Assembly (NCBI GenBank): GCA_027257055.1
Contig: JAPVLO010000054.1
Coordinates: forward strand, 6,014,001 to 6,078,000
Direction of reading: 5' to 3'
Length of the DNA: 64,000 bases
Origin: Cephalopachus bancanus
Lineage: Eukaryota; Chordata; Mammalia; Primates; Tarsiidae
Shown: one piece after another, positions 11,102 through 22,585 of the stretch
How positions within the stretch are numbered: the stretch's first letter is position 1
Layout of the letters: every line of letters starts with the position of its first letter
Translations under genes and position numbers: made by a program
The notes under the pieces: model-generated
The model's database searches: none
The model's input: only the letters and a program-made list of their open reading frames with translations
Told to the model about the DNA's origin: nothing

Positions 11102-12384
11102 GTATAAGCATGAAAGACACTCAGAATCTAGACTTAAGAACCTGAAAAATAAATGTCTGAGTATTATCATCACAGTAGTAACCAAAGACCACTGCTGTAA
11201 CTGAGTCAAGAAGCAAATCATTTAAGAAAAGATCTCTGATTAACACTAGAAATGAAGAATGTTGATAGTTCCTTCAGGGTGATCTTGGAGATACATGGGT
11301 GCAGTCCCATTCTCCCCACGGACTAGGAAATAAGGGAAATTAGATCACCCTGAGAGAATAAACTCTTAAAATGAAAAGGAAGAAAATATTCTAAATTCAC
11401 ACACATAACAACTTCAGTGGGAATGCCTACCTAAATTCCTGAGGGATAATAACTCAAGTAAACCAAGAATGTGGTAATGGATGCAGTTGAAAACTTAAGA
11501 GAGGTACAGTTTAGAGATGCAAGGATGAGGCAAGGATGGCTTATTAGAGCCAGCACGGCTAAGATAGACACCACCTGGCATCGAGTACAGCTTCTTATAT
11601 GCTAAAATACTCAAAACGGGGTACCCTGGATAAGGGATGCGCCTCCTAGTTAATTCTTTTTTTATTGGGCTATTTAATTCATGAGAGTTGCCAGTAAAGC
11701 TGGTAATCTGCGTTTATAGTCTTGTGTGTGTTTGTGTGTGCCCCTCCCCACCTCCCACCGCCTAGGTTTATACTTTAAATCCAGAGTCTGGACTGTGTTG
11801 TACTGATTCTATACATTGTTGAATTTACTTTTGGCGAATGTTGAGCTCCATATACCCAGTATCATGTCAGCTTCTGAGAAGAGAATAATAAACAAGACAC
11901 AGATCCTGTTTTCATGGTGCTTGTGATCCAATTTTCTGGGTAAGTTTTCTTCATAAGCAGCCAGTGGCCTCCTCAGCAACAAACTCACAATACCAGGTAC
12001 CCACTCCAGACCCCAAAAGACATTAAACCTGACTGAAGTCTTCCAAGGCACCGATGACCCAGATTCCACCCTCCTACCTCAAAGTGATTTGGAGAAATAC
12101 AGCCATGCACTCTCTTCAAACATCTCTTGATTCCGGTATTAGGGACAGAATATAAAACAGGATTCACCAGAGATTAGCACTAGGTGCTTGCTCTCCCTGA
12201 GGTCTGATACAACCCCACCAGGAAAGCATGGCTTCCCCCTTTATTTTGTGTAATGAAGATAGTGAAAAATGACTGGTAGGTATGTGTTAGACTTACGAAA
12301 AATGTGAAAGCATAAAAAGGAAGAGTTTGCAAACTAGGGACACTCCATGAATCTGATTGGTAAGGTATTTCTTAATTTCAAGAA
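11102..12384. other. No gene or clear repeat seen
   Basis: Unique-looking sequence with a GT-rich patch near 11723. The words around 11880-11930 (AATAATAAACAAGACACAGA) faintly recall antisense L2 3' ends but are too weak to call. Confidence 0.45.
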
Positions 12385-12535
12385 AGTAGCACAGTGTAGT
12401 GTAAAGAATAATAAAATTTGTAACTGAAAGTCCTGGCTTAAGTCCCACTTCCATTATTCTAACTATGGTAGTGTAGCTTTTGCTGAGGATTTCTTAATCT
12501 AGAAACGTACCTAATCGTCATCCCAACTTGAAGTA
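12385..12535 (+). repeat. Probable MIR SINE remnant
   Basis: A run like AGCACAGTGTAGTGTAAAGA followed by AAAGTCCTGGCTTAAGTCCC ACTTCCATTATTC matches the 5' part of MIR at low identity. Confidence 0.6.
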
Positions 12536-13190
12536 ATCATTTTACTTACCAAGTAAGAATCAAAATAAAAATTAGAATAAGAATAAGCCTGCTTCTCTGT
12601 TGGACAGGCAATTCATTATGAGAGTGAATCTGGACAACTGCATGGGGTTGACATAGGGAAGGAAGTAAATTACCATAACCAGAAATTCAAGTTAAACCTC
12701 TTCCAACTCTCAGCCCATCCCTCAAACTAATCTCCACTTGCAAAGGAAGCCCTGGCAGGCTGCTGTCACTCAAGAAAGGAACCTGTAAGGATTTCTGATT
12801 GGAAATCAGAGCCCCAGATCACTCAACTGCCAAAACTGAGGCTAGCACCTTTCCGTGGAGAGAGACAAAATCTGTTTAATGCCTGATATCACATGACTTC
12901 TCTCCAAACGGATGTTCAATCAGAACCACAGCTGAGTCAAGGGTAGGAAGGTCTAAAAGCAAAAATAAATCAGAAGCTGGTGTTGGAAAACTATTTGCCA
13001 AGACATGTTAACTATGTAAAAATAATTCTGTGATTCAATAAACTTGAAAAAGGTTGCAAATTAAATAATCCCCTTGAAGATTCCCCTTTCACAAAAGCAC
13101 ATTAAATGCTCTTCCCTCAACCACTATGCTTGATTCACATTGGTCTGTCAACTACACCAACATATCCTAGGATTTTTGAATAGCAGTTCC
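12536..13190. other. No gene or clear repeat seen
   Basis: No open frame or repeat wording I can support. Confidence 0.5.
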
Positions 13191-13359
13191 CTCTGGCTTA
13201 GATTCTCTTCCTTCTAATCATCACATGACTGTCTCCTTGTTAGTAGAATCTCAGGTTAAATGACACCTTTTCAGAGAAATATTCCTGACCACTAAATTTA
13301 AACCAGCCATCAGCCCTCTCTACCATATTTTAGCGACTCCTATTTTATTTTATTTTTAA

Positions 13360-13442
13360 ACCTATTTTACTTTAAAGATGTGGGATACAATTCAGGATTA
13401 GGTAAACAAGTGGTCATCATGGAGGTAAAGTTTGGGCCTCTG
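13360..13442 (-). mobile_element. L1 3' terminus, short antisense copy
   Basis: The complement reads as an L1 3' UTR end containing GAGGCCCAAACTTTACC and the CCTGAATTGTATCCC terminus with a short A-rich tail (TTTTACTTTAAAGATG on the + strand). It belongs to the 3'-UTR type also found at 18434-18660 and 60521-61494. Confidence 0.8.
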
Positions 13443-13568
13443 TAAATTTTAATTTACTGCATGTGATATAAACTCCATGTAAGAGTGATTTTTGTCTTCC
13501 TTGCTCACCACTGTATCCTCAGTGCACAGAATTTCCTAGCACAAATTTAGCACTCAAAAAGTGTTTGT

Positions 13569-13843
13569 AGCCAGCTGTGGTGGCTCAAACCTGTAATCCC
13601 AGCATTTTGGTAGACCGAGATGAGAGGATTGCCTGAGCCCACGGGTTCAAGACCAGCCTGGGCAACTTGGTGAGACCTCATCTCTACTAATAAATGAAAA
13701 AATTAGCTGGGCACAGTAGTTCCAGATACTTGGAAGGCTGAGGTGGAAGGATCACCTGAGGCCAGCAGGTCAACATTGGGGTAGCCATGAGCATGCCACT
13801 ACACTCCAGCCTCGGCAACAGAGTGAGACTCCGACTCAAAACA
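13569..13843 (+). mobile_element. Alu SINE, older type, full length
   Basis: Dimer with an AAAAC-rich tail and a perfect 13-bp TSD (aaaaagtgtttgt) at 13556-13568 and 13844-13856. It has CCCAGCATTTTGG and keeps ACTTGG, so it is of the older type; a deletion in the right arm (GGGCACAGTAGTTCC) has removed the usual GCGCGCCTG segment. Confidence 0.95.
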
Positions 13844-13880
13844 AAAAAGTGTTTGTGGTTGAATAAACATCTGCTGCTTC

Positions 13881-14479
13881 ACAAAATATCGTTTGGAAAA
13901 TAACATTCAGCTTCAGCCTTTTCTTGTGGGAAAATGTTTGCCCACAGAGGAAACCAGCTTGCCCAAATTATGGCATTCACTCTAAGCACAAGGAAAATCA
14001 AGATAGACCTTCAGTCCAGAATGCAGAAGAAGGAAACAGCATTTACTGATCTCTTTGTACTTTTCAGTGGAAGAGCTTATGTCATCACTAAATACTTAAA
14101 ACAATTGCTAAGAGGAGTATTGTTACATCCACAGGATCAGCTCCAACCAATTGTCACTTAAGCTGTTATAGATGGTGCAAAGCCAAAATTACAAGTCATG
14201 TATACATGCGAGGCACGTATAATGGAAAAAAGTTTTAACATCCTCATTGTGAACACCATCAGCCTGGCAGACCGAATGCATTGGTATTACCCGGGACTAG
14301 TTAGAAAGGCCTCTGAGACCTAATTGGTTTAAAAGCTTGACCCCTTCCACCCCGATCCGTACCAGATGGAGGAGTTGGATTTGAGTATTGCCTCCTGTCT
14401 CCTTGCCAGTTGACTCACACAAAAGCTTTTTCTTCTCGCAAAAGCTGGTGTCATACTTTTGGCTTCTATGCAGTGAGTT
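13881..14479. other. No gene or clear repeat seen
   Basis: A 75-codon open frame at 13934-14161 lies here. It begins with Met but has no recognisable domain and no flanking signals, so I do not call it a gene. Confidence 0.5.
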
Positions 14480-14618
14480 CATTACTCAGTAACATTATCA
14501 TGTTCGTTTCTTCAGATAAGGAAAATGGCTCAAGCTAATACAAGGAAGGACTAAAATTTGAACCCAGGTGCAAGGCAATCCAAAGCTCACGACTATGATA
14601 CTACACTGCAGTGCCTTT
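14480..14618 (-). repeat. MIR SINE remnant, antisense
   Basis: Decayed complement of MIR: TTCAGATAAGGAAAATGGCT, then GGACTAAAATTTGAACCCAG at 14549 and a final ACTACACTGCAGTGCC. Confidence 0.7.
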
Positions 14619-14671
14619 TTGGGGTGGAAAAGTCTACCATGGCATTAGTCATCTGGACTAAAAAGTGGGAG

Positions 14672-14960
14672 AAGGTCAGGCTCGGTGGCTCAGTCTGTAA
14701 TCCCAGCACTTCAGAAGACTGAGGCAAATGAATTGCCTGAGCCCGCGGGTTCGAGACCTGTGGCAACTTGGTGAGACCTCATCTCTACAATAAATAAAAA
14801 ATTAGCCAGGTGTGGTAGCACGTGCCTGTAGTTCCGCTACTTGGAAGGCTGAGGCGGGAGGATTGCCTGAGCCCAGCAGGTCAATGCTGGGGTGGCCATG
14901 AGAGTGCCAATGCACTCCAGCCTGGGTGATGGACTGAGACTTCAACTCAAAAAAAAAAAA
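14672..14960 (+). mobile_element. Alu SINE, older type, full length
   Basis: Dimer with a pure poly-A tail and a perfect 12-bp TSD (aaaaagtgggag) at 14660-14671 and 14961-14972. CCCAGCACTT and ACTTGG are retained. Confidence 0.95.
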
Positions 14961-15289
14961 AAAAAGTGGGAGCATACCCTAATCAAGTGCCCACTCACAA
15001 GCACAGGAGTCCAAGGTCTAAGCACACCCAGAAATGAGTGAGTGGTACCCTGAGTGACCAACACTGCTGAGTTGAAGCTTCTTAAGTTCTGCTTTCAAGA
15101 ACTGTGCTGTTTCCAAACCCAAAGCCAGGGTTAGTCTCCAGATAGGAACCAAGTGTTTTCTACTTGAAGGGTTTTTGATGTAGGAACAAAAACTAAGGCA
15201 AGTCATTGTAAATACCTATACCAAGAATTGGTTTGGAATAAGCTAGGAAGTAGAAGACCGTCTGCAGACGTTTTCGTTTATTTATTTAT

Positions 15290-15440
15290 GTGATTGGCAC
15301 ATAAATAGGCAGTGTGTGCATCATTCACTCAACTAATACTCAAGTGTTTCCCACACCCCAAACACTGTGTTATATGCTGGTAATATGGAGGTAAACAGAA
15401 CAGAGAGAGTCCCTGTATTACTCAGGAAGAATTTCATGAG
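15290..15440 (-). repeat. LINE-2 3' end, antisense
   Basis: Wording such as CATTCACTCAACTAATACTC, ACACTGTGTTATATGCTGG and AACAGAACAGAGAGAGTCCC matches the complement of the L2 3' terminus. The flanks 14973-15289 and 15441-15827 show nothing recognisable. Confidence 0.65.
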
Positions 15441-15827
15441 TGAATGAATACATTTAGGAATTAATGTATACATTTGAAGATGTGCAAGCCTTGAAGGGCT
15501 ACTAACTATGCATCAAGAAGTGTGCACTTTGCTATGGCAAAAAAAAAAAAGAACTGGGAAAAAGTATTTGAGTACTTCACTATTGCTCATCTAAGTGTTA
15601 ATTTACCATGGGTAAATTTGGTTTTGAGTTCTGCTCCAGAGAAAACTACTCTACTGTGCCTCTATTTCATGAGGCAGGGCTAATCAAGCATCAGCTGCCA
15701 CCTGCTTCTTCTTCTTATTCCTGGCAAACTGATATCTGAGACGTTATCCTAATGGTTTTTCTTTAAAAGCCCTTTTTTTTCACTTTCAAGAAGTGAAAAG
15801 GTCAAGTGGTCTGACCTCTGTATCAGT

Positions 15828-16215
15828 CAAGCTTCTCCAGAGAAATGAAACCAGCAGGATATGTGTATTTATGGAGATTTATTTTAAGGAATTGGCTGAT
15901 GCAATTGTGGGCCTTGGCAAGTCCTAAGTATATAGGAAAGGCCAGAAGGCTGAAAACTTGAGCATGATTTTTAACTTAGAGTTTTGAAGAAGAGCTCCTT
16001 CTTCCCTGAGAAGCCTGTTTTTATTCTCAAGGCCTTCGAGTGATTGAAGGAAGCCCCCCATTATCAAGGCTAATCTCCCTTACTTAAAATCAACTGCTGA
16101 TAGTAGTCACATCTACAAGGCACCATGATGGCAACATCTAGCGTGTTTGACCAGAGAACTGGGCCCCATAGCCCAGCCAAGTTGACATTATCACAACCTC
16201 TCAAGTATCCAAAGC
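15828..16215 (-). repeat. Old interspersed repeat, family not resolved
   Basis: Starts with TGTATCAGTCAAGCTTCTCC AGAGAAATGAAACCAGCAGG, a wording that heads a common mammalian interspersed repeat, and continues through TTAAGGAATTGGCTGATGC to AACTGGGCCCCATAGCCC. I recognise the start but cannot name the family with confidence; an old LTR is the likeliest class. Confidence 0.45.
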
Positions 16216-16550
16216 TTTTGGGTGACTTAACAAAAGTATTTGGTTAAACTAGTATTTAATATTTCTCAGTAATAATTCTGAAATCAATTAAATTTCAGGG
16301 GCTTATTCAGAAAAATAAAACAAGCAAAGTTAGCCAACAAAACAGAACAACAATTTGTATTGTTATTGTCTGCAAAGACACTGCCCCAAAACCCACGATC
16401 TTCAAAGGATTGATTTCATGATGTTTGCTAAAATAAAAATACTGCAAAATAGTCACCTTAAGTATTGTTGACACCATAATAGCCAGGATGCTCACGAAGA
16501 TGGTTAATTATCGAGTACTGGCTACCTCAGCAAAATCACACCTTAAGAAA

Positions 16551-16745
16551 CTAGAGGAAAACACGGATTTTAGGAATTAAGGAGGAAAGAGAAGGATAAA
16601 AAAGGTGAAAAACAAAAGAAAAGGAGAAAAAGGAGAGACAGAGGAGAAGCAGTAGAGTGGAGGAAGAAAGGAAGAGGTGGGGAAGATGAAAAGAAAGGCA
16701 GATAAGTAGAAGAGAAAGAGGAAGAGGAACAGAAGAATCTCCTTG
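16551..16745. repeat. GA-rich purine tract
   Basis: A nearly 200-base A/G-rich stretch with irregular GAAAGG and GGAGAA units. The 182-codon minus-strand frame at 16551-17099 is Ser/Leu/Phe-rich because of this tract and the following GT run, and is not a gene. Confidence 0.8.
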
Positions 16746-16766
16746 AGAAATAGGCTGTTTAGAGCT

Positions 16767-16768
<2 letters not shown>

Positions 16769-16797
<29 letters not shown>
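16769..16797. repeat. (TG)n microsatellite
   Basis: Fourteen uninterrupted TG units. The next 400 bases, to 17223, show no gene or repeat. Confidence 0.95.
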
Positions 16798-16798
<1 letters not shown>

Positions 16799-17234
16799 GG
16801 CGAGGGCCAGAAGTGATGGCTGCAGCTAAGGGTGGTGGGCTCCTGGCACCGTGAGAGGATAAGTTGGAAAAAAGCAGAGCAAGTTCTTCTGCCTCTCCCC
16901 CTTCCACTCTCTTGAGACAATCAATACTTGCTCCCCCTCTACAGAAATCTGCCAACGGCCAGTGTACAAGGGCAGAAGTCTTTGGAAATAAAATCACAGC
17001 TAAGTAGAAGCACAGCATGAGTGAGGAAGTAAAGAAAACAAGTGGAATTGGAAGGCTTTGAGAATTCACCTCCCCACCATACATCCAGCAAGCACTCAAT
17101 GTTGATGTTTTAAAATCCAGGGTGATGTCCTTCTTTCCCGACCCATTCTTTCTGATGGTTTGAAAGCAAAACTCTGATGGCGATTGAGCAATTTTAAAGG
17201 AGACGGATTAACTGACTTTTAAAATCCTGAGGCT

Positions 17235-17530
17235 TGGCCAAGCACGGTGGCTCATGCCTATAATCCCAGCACTTTGGGAGGCCAAGAGGATTGCCTGAGC
17301 CCATGGGTTCGAGACCAGCATGGGCAACTTGGCAAGACCTTATGTCTACAATAAATCAAGAAAAAATTAGCCGGGCATGGTGGCACATGCCTGTGGTTCC
17401 AGCTATTTGGAAGGCTGAGGCAGAAGGATCGCCTGAGTCCAGCAGGTCGAGGCTGCAGTGGCTGTGAGAGTTTCACTGCACTCCAGCCTAGGTGACAGAG
17501 TGAGACTCCGACTCAAAAAAAAAAAATAAA
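17235..17530 (+). mobile_element. Alu SINE, older type
   Basis: Dimer with a short deletion after GGGAGGCCAAGAGG and a poly-A tail. The flanks tcctgaggct at 17225-17234 and 17536-17545 form a TSD. Confidence 0.93.
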
Positions 17531-17591
17531 AAGAGTCCTGAGGCTCATATCCGTCTCTGTTCTTGAACTCACCAGAATTGCCACAGACAAG

Positions 17592-17815
17592 AGCAAGATT
17601 TCTCAACTCAGCACTGTTGACATTTTGAGCCAGATAATTCTTTTCTGTGGGAAGTTATCTCGTGCATTATAGGGCATTTAACAACATTCCTGGCCTTTAC
17701 ATAAAAGGTGCCAGTAGTTTCTCCCAGTTGTGACAATAACAAATGTCTCCAAACATGCCCCAAATCCCTTAGTATATTAAAAAAATGCCCCAGGTTGAGA
17801 ACCTCTGGATTAGAG
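17592..17815 (-). mobile_element. MER5A-type hAT (Charlie) remnant
   Basis: Reading the minus strand gives the MER5A pattern: GAGGTTCTCAACCTGGGGC, GGAGACATTTGTTATTGTC ACAACTGGG, AGGCCAGGAATG, and a terminal GCTGAGTTGAGAAATC. The imperfect terminal inverted repeats (TTCTCAAC at each end) are visible. Non-coding and non-autonomous. Confidence 0.85.
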
Positions 17816-17924
17816 TTTGGCTCCTGATTATTCCCTAGCAAAAGGTGCCAGAGTAGCCAACATGAACAAGAGATAGATGAGTAGGATCACTACTCTCAAA
17901 AGAAAATATCAAAATAGAAAATAC

Positions 17925-18153
17925 TGGGGTGCCAAAAAAGTACACACATTTTAATAGTTTTTACCTCTGTATTACTTTTTGAAGTTGAATTGAATTATGG
18001 AAGCAATGTGTAGTATGATGTTCACTCAACTGTACTTTTGCCACTTTCTTTGACTATCCTGCCTGTTGCATGGTGACACAAACATTCATTTGATGAACGC
18101 CATCTTTTGAGTGAATGCCATACTTAAAACATGTATACATTTTTTGGTACCCT
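17925..18153. mobile_element. Small mariner-like non-autonomous element
   Basis: About 229 bp bounded by inverted repeats: GGGGTGCCAAAAAAGTACAC at the left and, on the other strand of the right end, GGGTACCAAAAAATGTATAC. Roughly 17 of 20 positions agree. No coding capacity. The GGGTRCCAAAAAATGTATACA terminus suits Tc1/mariner, but a TA duplication is not clean at both sides, so the superfamily call is inferred from the ends alone. Confidence 0.7.
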
Positions 18154-18159
18154 TTCATG

Positions 18160-20205
18160 AAAATACAAGTCTCATGATACTAATGCAATGTTCAAAAATC
18201 AATAGTATTTCTATATGACAACAACATTCAAGTTGCGAACCAAATCAAGAAAACAATTCCATTTACAATAACCACACACACAAAAATAAAATACCTGGGA
18301 ATACATCTAACCCAGGAGGTGCAAGATCTCTACAATGAGAACTACAAAACACTGCTGAAAGAAATCAAACAAATGGAAAAACATTCCATGTTCATGGACT
18401 GGAAGAAACAATATCATTAAAACATCCATACTGACCCTGACTATTTACCACAATACTATAAGAAAGGAACGGGCAGTAGCAGGGTACTGCCAGGGTGGGG
18501 GTGGGGAGTGGAGGATGATGGGACACAACATCAATAAGGGTACGTGATCTCAAACCAGGCAAAATGGGGACCAAAGAGAGGCCCAAACTTTACCTGTGCA
18601 ATGACCTAATCCTGAATTGCACCCCCACATCTTCAAAATAAAATTTAAAATTTTTCGAAGTCCATACTGTCCAAAGCAATCTACAGATTTCATTGCAATC
18701 CCTATTAAACTACCAGTACCATTTTTCACAGATCTAGAAAACAATACTCAAATTCATATGGAAACAAAAAAGAGTCTGAAAAGCCAAAGCAATCCTAAGC
18801 CTCAAAAGAGTAAAGTCAGAGGCATCACATTACTAGACTTCAAACTTTACTACAAAGCTACAGTAACAAAAACAGCATGGTACTGGTACAAAAAAGGTAC
18901 GTAGACATACATAAGAATAGAAATCCCAGAAAGAAAGCTTCTGACTTATAGCCAACTCATTTTTGACAAACTTGAAAAAAAAAATTGGAGAAAGGACACC
19001 ATTTCAAAAAATGTTGCTGGGAAAACCAGCTAACCATATGCAGAAGAATGAAACCAGACACCTTCCTCTCATCCTATACAAAAAATTCACTCAAGATTAA
19101 TTAAAGACTTAAATGTAAAAACTCCAACTATAAAAATCCTGAAAGAAAGGCTATGAGACACTCTTCTGGATGTCAATCTAGGCAATGAATCTATGACCAA
19201 GTTCTCAAAAGCAAAAACAAAAATCGACAAGTGGGCCCTAATTAAACCAAAGAGCTTCTATTTAGCAAAAGAAACTATCAACAGAGTAAATAAACAACCT
19301 ACAGAATGGGAGAAAATATTTGCAAACTATGCATCCAATAAAGGAACTAATATCCAGAATCTATTAAAAAAAACTAAAAGAATCTAAAGGATAAAAAGAA
19401 TAATCCCACTAAAGTAGGCAGCAGACATGAACAGACTCTTCTCAAAAGGAGACATACAGTCAATAGACATATGAAAAAATGTTCAACATGGCTAATCATC
19501 AGAGAAATGCAAATTAAAACCACAATGGGATATCATCTCATTCCAGTCAAATGGCTATTATTAATGTCAAAAATGGCAAATGTTAGCAAGGTTGTGGAGA
19601 AGAGGAAACACTTATACATTGTTGGCAGGAATGCAGCTCTTGTGGAAGGCAGTTTGGAGATTTCTCAAAAACAAACAAACAAGAATAGACCTACCATTCA
19701 ACTCAGCAACCTGACTTCTGGCATCTACCCAAAAGAGCACAAATCACTATACCAAAAAGACACTTGCATGCACATGTTTATTGCAGCACTATTCACAATA
19801 GCAAAAACTTGGAACCAAGCTGGGTACCCATTAATGGTGGTCTGAATTTTTTAAAGTAGTACGTATACACCATGGAATACTATGCAGAAAAAAATTAAAC
19901 CATGTCCTTTGCAATAATGTGTATGTAGCCAGAGGTCATTATTCTAAGCGAATCGACTCAGAAACAGAAAACCAAATACTGCATGCTTTCACTTTAAAGT
20001 GAAAGGTAAACAATGGGTACTTGGACATAAAGATAGGAACAACAGACATTGGAGACTCTTAGAGGGAGAAGGGAGGGAGGAGGAGAAGTGTTGAAAAACC
20101 ACCATGTGGTACCATGCACATAATTTGAATGATGAACTTAATAGAAGCCCAAACCTACCACCACATAATATACCTATGTAACATACCTGTTACCCTTTGA
20201 ATCTT
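18160..20205 (+). mobile_element. Older L1 LINE, 3' part of ORF2 and 3' UTR, interrupted
   Basis: ORF2 wording runs from AAAAATCAATAGTATTTC (18195) through GATCTCTACAATGAGAAC, is cut by a younger L1 fragment at 18434-18660, and resumes at TCCAAAGCAATCTACAGATTT to the 3' UTR ending CCTGTTACCCTTTGAATCTT AAAA at 20205. Many stops and frameshifts. The end sequence differs from the younger L1s of this window and is like that of L1 types shared with other primates. Confidence 0.9.
18434..18660 (+). mobile_element. Younger L1 3' UTR fragment nested in an older L1
   Basis: A 227-bp piece of L1 3' UTR (ACTATAAGAAAGGAACGGGC onward, with GAGGCCCAAACTTTACCTG and the CCTGAATTGCACCCC terminus) splits the older ORF2. 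The target words tccatactg at 18425-18433 and 18661-18669 are the TSD. It has a single G-rich unit in the 3' UTR. Confidence 0.88.
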
Positions 20206-20339
20206 AAAAAGGGGGGGGTAGGGGAACTGGGAGGAAAAATAATTTTAAGTGAGAAATAATTAAATGAGAAAAAGAAAGATACACTGAAAAAATATGAATA
20301 GGATTGCCTCTGGGGAGAGAAATAAGTAGCTAAGGAACC

Positions 20340-21560
20340 AGATTCGGAGGGAGAGTGTATGCTTTCATTTTTGAAAATATTTTTATTGTAATATGTAGCA
20401 CATAGGCAGAAAACAATATAACACACATCTGAGAAGCTATTTTAAACAGCTAAAAGTGAACACAGGTATAGCCATTAATTTAGTAAAGAATTGAATGTTG
20501 CATTTCTGCCAGACCAGAACAGCTTCTCTTTTCCTAGATGTAGTCATTATCCTGATTTTTATGGCAAGTGCTATATTTTTACTTTTATATCTTTACCACT
20601 ATGCATGCATCCTTAAACTATATGATTTCATTTTGCCCATTTTTTATATTTAGATAAATGGAACGTTATTGTATGTGTTCCTTCTTTAGCGAACATTAAG
20701 TTTGTAAGTTCATATATGTTGTTACGTGTGCCTGCTGTTTGTGCATTTTTATTGCTGTACTGTTGCATGGCCATACCACAACTTATGTACTTGTTTTATT
20801 ATTGATGGACATTTGAGTTATAACCATTTTAAGGCTATAATGAAAAATACTGCTATAAATATCCTTATACATTCTTCTAGGTGCATACCTGTGTACTTCT
20901 TTCTGGTGCCTATACATAAAAGTATTTAATTTAATTCAGTGAAAATTTCCTATAAGATTTGTGAGTTAAAGACCACCTCATATCTTAGGGGTTTAAAACA
21001 ACAAGCATTTATTCTCATGCACATAGATCAGCAGGTCATCTATAGATGGGTAATTTGGAATGAGCTTGAATGAGCAGCTATGCTTCGGGATATACACCAA
21101 CAAGGCTTGCCTTCAAGCTGTCAGGCTGGTTTAGGTCCCATGTGTGTTTATTCTGGGGCAGAAAAATAGATTGCTGAGTCATAATGTTTTTATAAGTTCA
21201 ACTTTTCTAAATGATCCAAACCGTTTTCCAAAGTAGTCTTACCAATATATACTCCTAGAAATCATAGATGAGCATTATCTATGTTCCACATCCTCATCAA
21301 TACTTAGCCTGTCACAGTTTTGTGGTTTGCGTGTAAATGTTTGCTAATCTAATGCATATGTAGTGATTACTTCATTGTTGTTTGAATGTGTAGTTTTATG
21401 ATGATTAATGAGGCTGGTCATTTTTTCTTGTTTATTGGCTGTTTGAATTGCCCTCATTAGTGAAATTCATCTATCTTTTTTTGGCCACCTGTTTGCCATT
21501 TGTTTTTTCTTTTTTTTTCTTTCCTGAATATCAAATCCTCTATCTTTTTCATGAAATGTA
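20340..21560 (-). repeat. Old L1 3' region, antisense
   Basis: Complement of an old L1 3' UTR and ORF2 end, with TTTATTGATGGACATTTGAGTT-like wording at 20799 and ATTGCTGAGTCATAATG at 21171. The stretch 20968-21162 interrupts it. Decayed and non-coding. Confidence 0.65.
20968..21162. repeat. Copy 1 of a duplicated 0.2-kb repeat
   Basis: This 195-bp segment (from AAAGACCACCTCATATCTTAG to TTTATTCTGGGGCAG) recurs at 22026-22250 in the same orientation with only scattered differences. It sits inside the antisense old L1. The wording GTTTAAAACAACAAGCATTTATT resembles old LTR-type repeats, but I cannot name the family. Confidence 0.8.
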
Positions 21561-21723
21561 TTGTTTTAAATTTTCCTAAGTTGGGATCTGACTCCTAAAT
21601 TTCTCACATTTAAATTTTCTAAAAATTCCTTTACTCTCCTTTCTTAAAGTATATTTTTACTGACCTAAAAATTCTAGATTGGTAATAATTTTTAAAATCA
21701 ACTTATTAAAGGTATCATTCCAT

Positions 21724-22025
21724 GCCGGGCTCGGTGGCTCAGCCTGTAATCCCGCGCCTTTGGGAGGCTGAGGTGAGTGGATTGCCTGAGCCGCGGGTTT
21801 GAGACCTGCCTGGGCAGGCGAGACCTCATCTCCACAATAAAATCAAAAAATTAGCCGGGCGTGGTAGCGCGTGCTGGTAATTCCTGCTACTCGGAAGGCT
21901 GAGGCGGAAGGATCGCCAGAGCCCAGCAGGTCGAGTCTGCGGTGGCCGGGAGCGGCCACTGCACTCCAGTCTGGGAGACAGAGTGAGACTCCAACTCAAA
22001 AAAATTAAAAAAATTAAATTAAATT
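21724..22025 (+). mobile_element. Alu SINE, younger type
   Basis: Dimer with CCGCGCCTTT, the ACTTG loss (GGGCAGGCGAGACC) and the GGTGGCCGGGAGCGGCC right arm. The tail is AAAAAAATTAAAAAAATTAA followed by ATTAAATTAAA. It separates the two copies of the 0.2-kb repeat. Confidence 0.95.
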
Positions 22026-22400
22026 AAAGACCACCTCATATCTTAGGGATTTAAAACAGCAAGCATTTATTCTCATGCACATGGGTCAGTAAGTCATCTA
22101 TAGATGGGTAATTTGAAATGAGCTTGAATGGGCATCTTTGCTTCAGGATATACTTCAATTAGACTTGACTTCAAGCTGTCAGTTTGGTTTAGGTCCCATG
22201 TGTATTTATTCTGGGGCACAGACATCCTATGTGTATTTATTCTGGGGCAGAGACAAAGCTACAGCAGTAACCCAAGGCATGTTCTCAGAAGGGTCACTAG
22301 AGCACAGGAGAACCATATATCTGAATCGACATTACAGAGTGTGGGATATCCTGTTCCTCTAAGGACTGTCTTTCCACTATTCCATCTCATTCACTGCCAA
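22026..22400. repeat. Copy 2 of the duplicated repeat, longer
   Basis: The first 195 bases match copy 1, then the match region is extended by an internal 31-bp tandem duplication: TGTGTATTTATTCTGGGGCA occurs at 22199-22218 and again at 22230-22249. Sequence past 22250 (GACAAAGCTACAGCAGTAAC onward) is probably the rest of the same repeat, missing from copy 1. Confidence 0.75.
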
Positions 22401-22424
22401 TTTACTATATAGTCTGTGTGAAAC

Positions 22425-22585
22425 AAGCATTTGTATAACACCTAAGTGCCAGTTTAAATACATCATCTTCTTAATGCTCAGACTCACCCTGAAATTTCGT
22501 TATTATTGATGCTCAGAGAGGCCAAATAGCTTGCCTAAGATCATACATCTTGTACATGGCAAAGTCAGGATTCTGTTTGTTTTCA
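22425..22585 (-). repeat. MIR SINE remnant, antisense
   Basis: Complement of MIR: AACACCTAAGTGCCAG, TTAATGCTCAGACTCACCCTG, GATGCTCAGAGAGGCC, then AAGTCAGGATTCTG. Confidence 0.75.

Larger units (their letters stand above)
13191..13880 (+). repeat. LINE-2 3' end split by an L1 fragment and an Alu
   Basis: L2 wording runs from AATGACACCTTTTCAGAGAA at 13259 through TTCCTGACCACTAAATTT, is interrupted by the antisense L1 fragment near 13360-13442, resumes at CTTGCTCACCACTGTATCC (13500), and is cut again by the Alu at 13569 just before the GGTTGAATAAACAT end at 13857. Confidence 0.75.

Noticed and set aside
20211..20226. G-run (GGGGGGGGTAGGGG) as a telomere-like or regulatory quadruplex
   Set aside because: It lies directly after the L1 tail and is a short single run; four spaced G-tracts are not clearly present.
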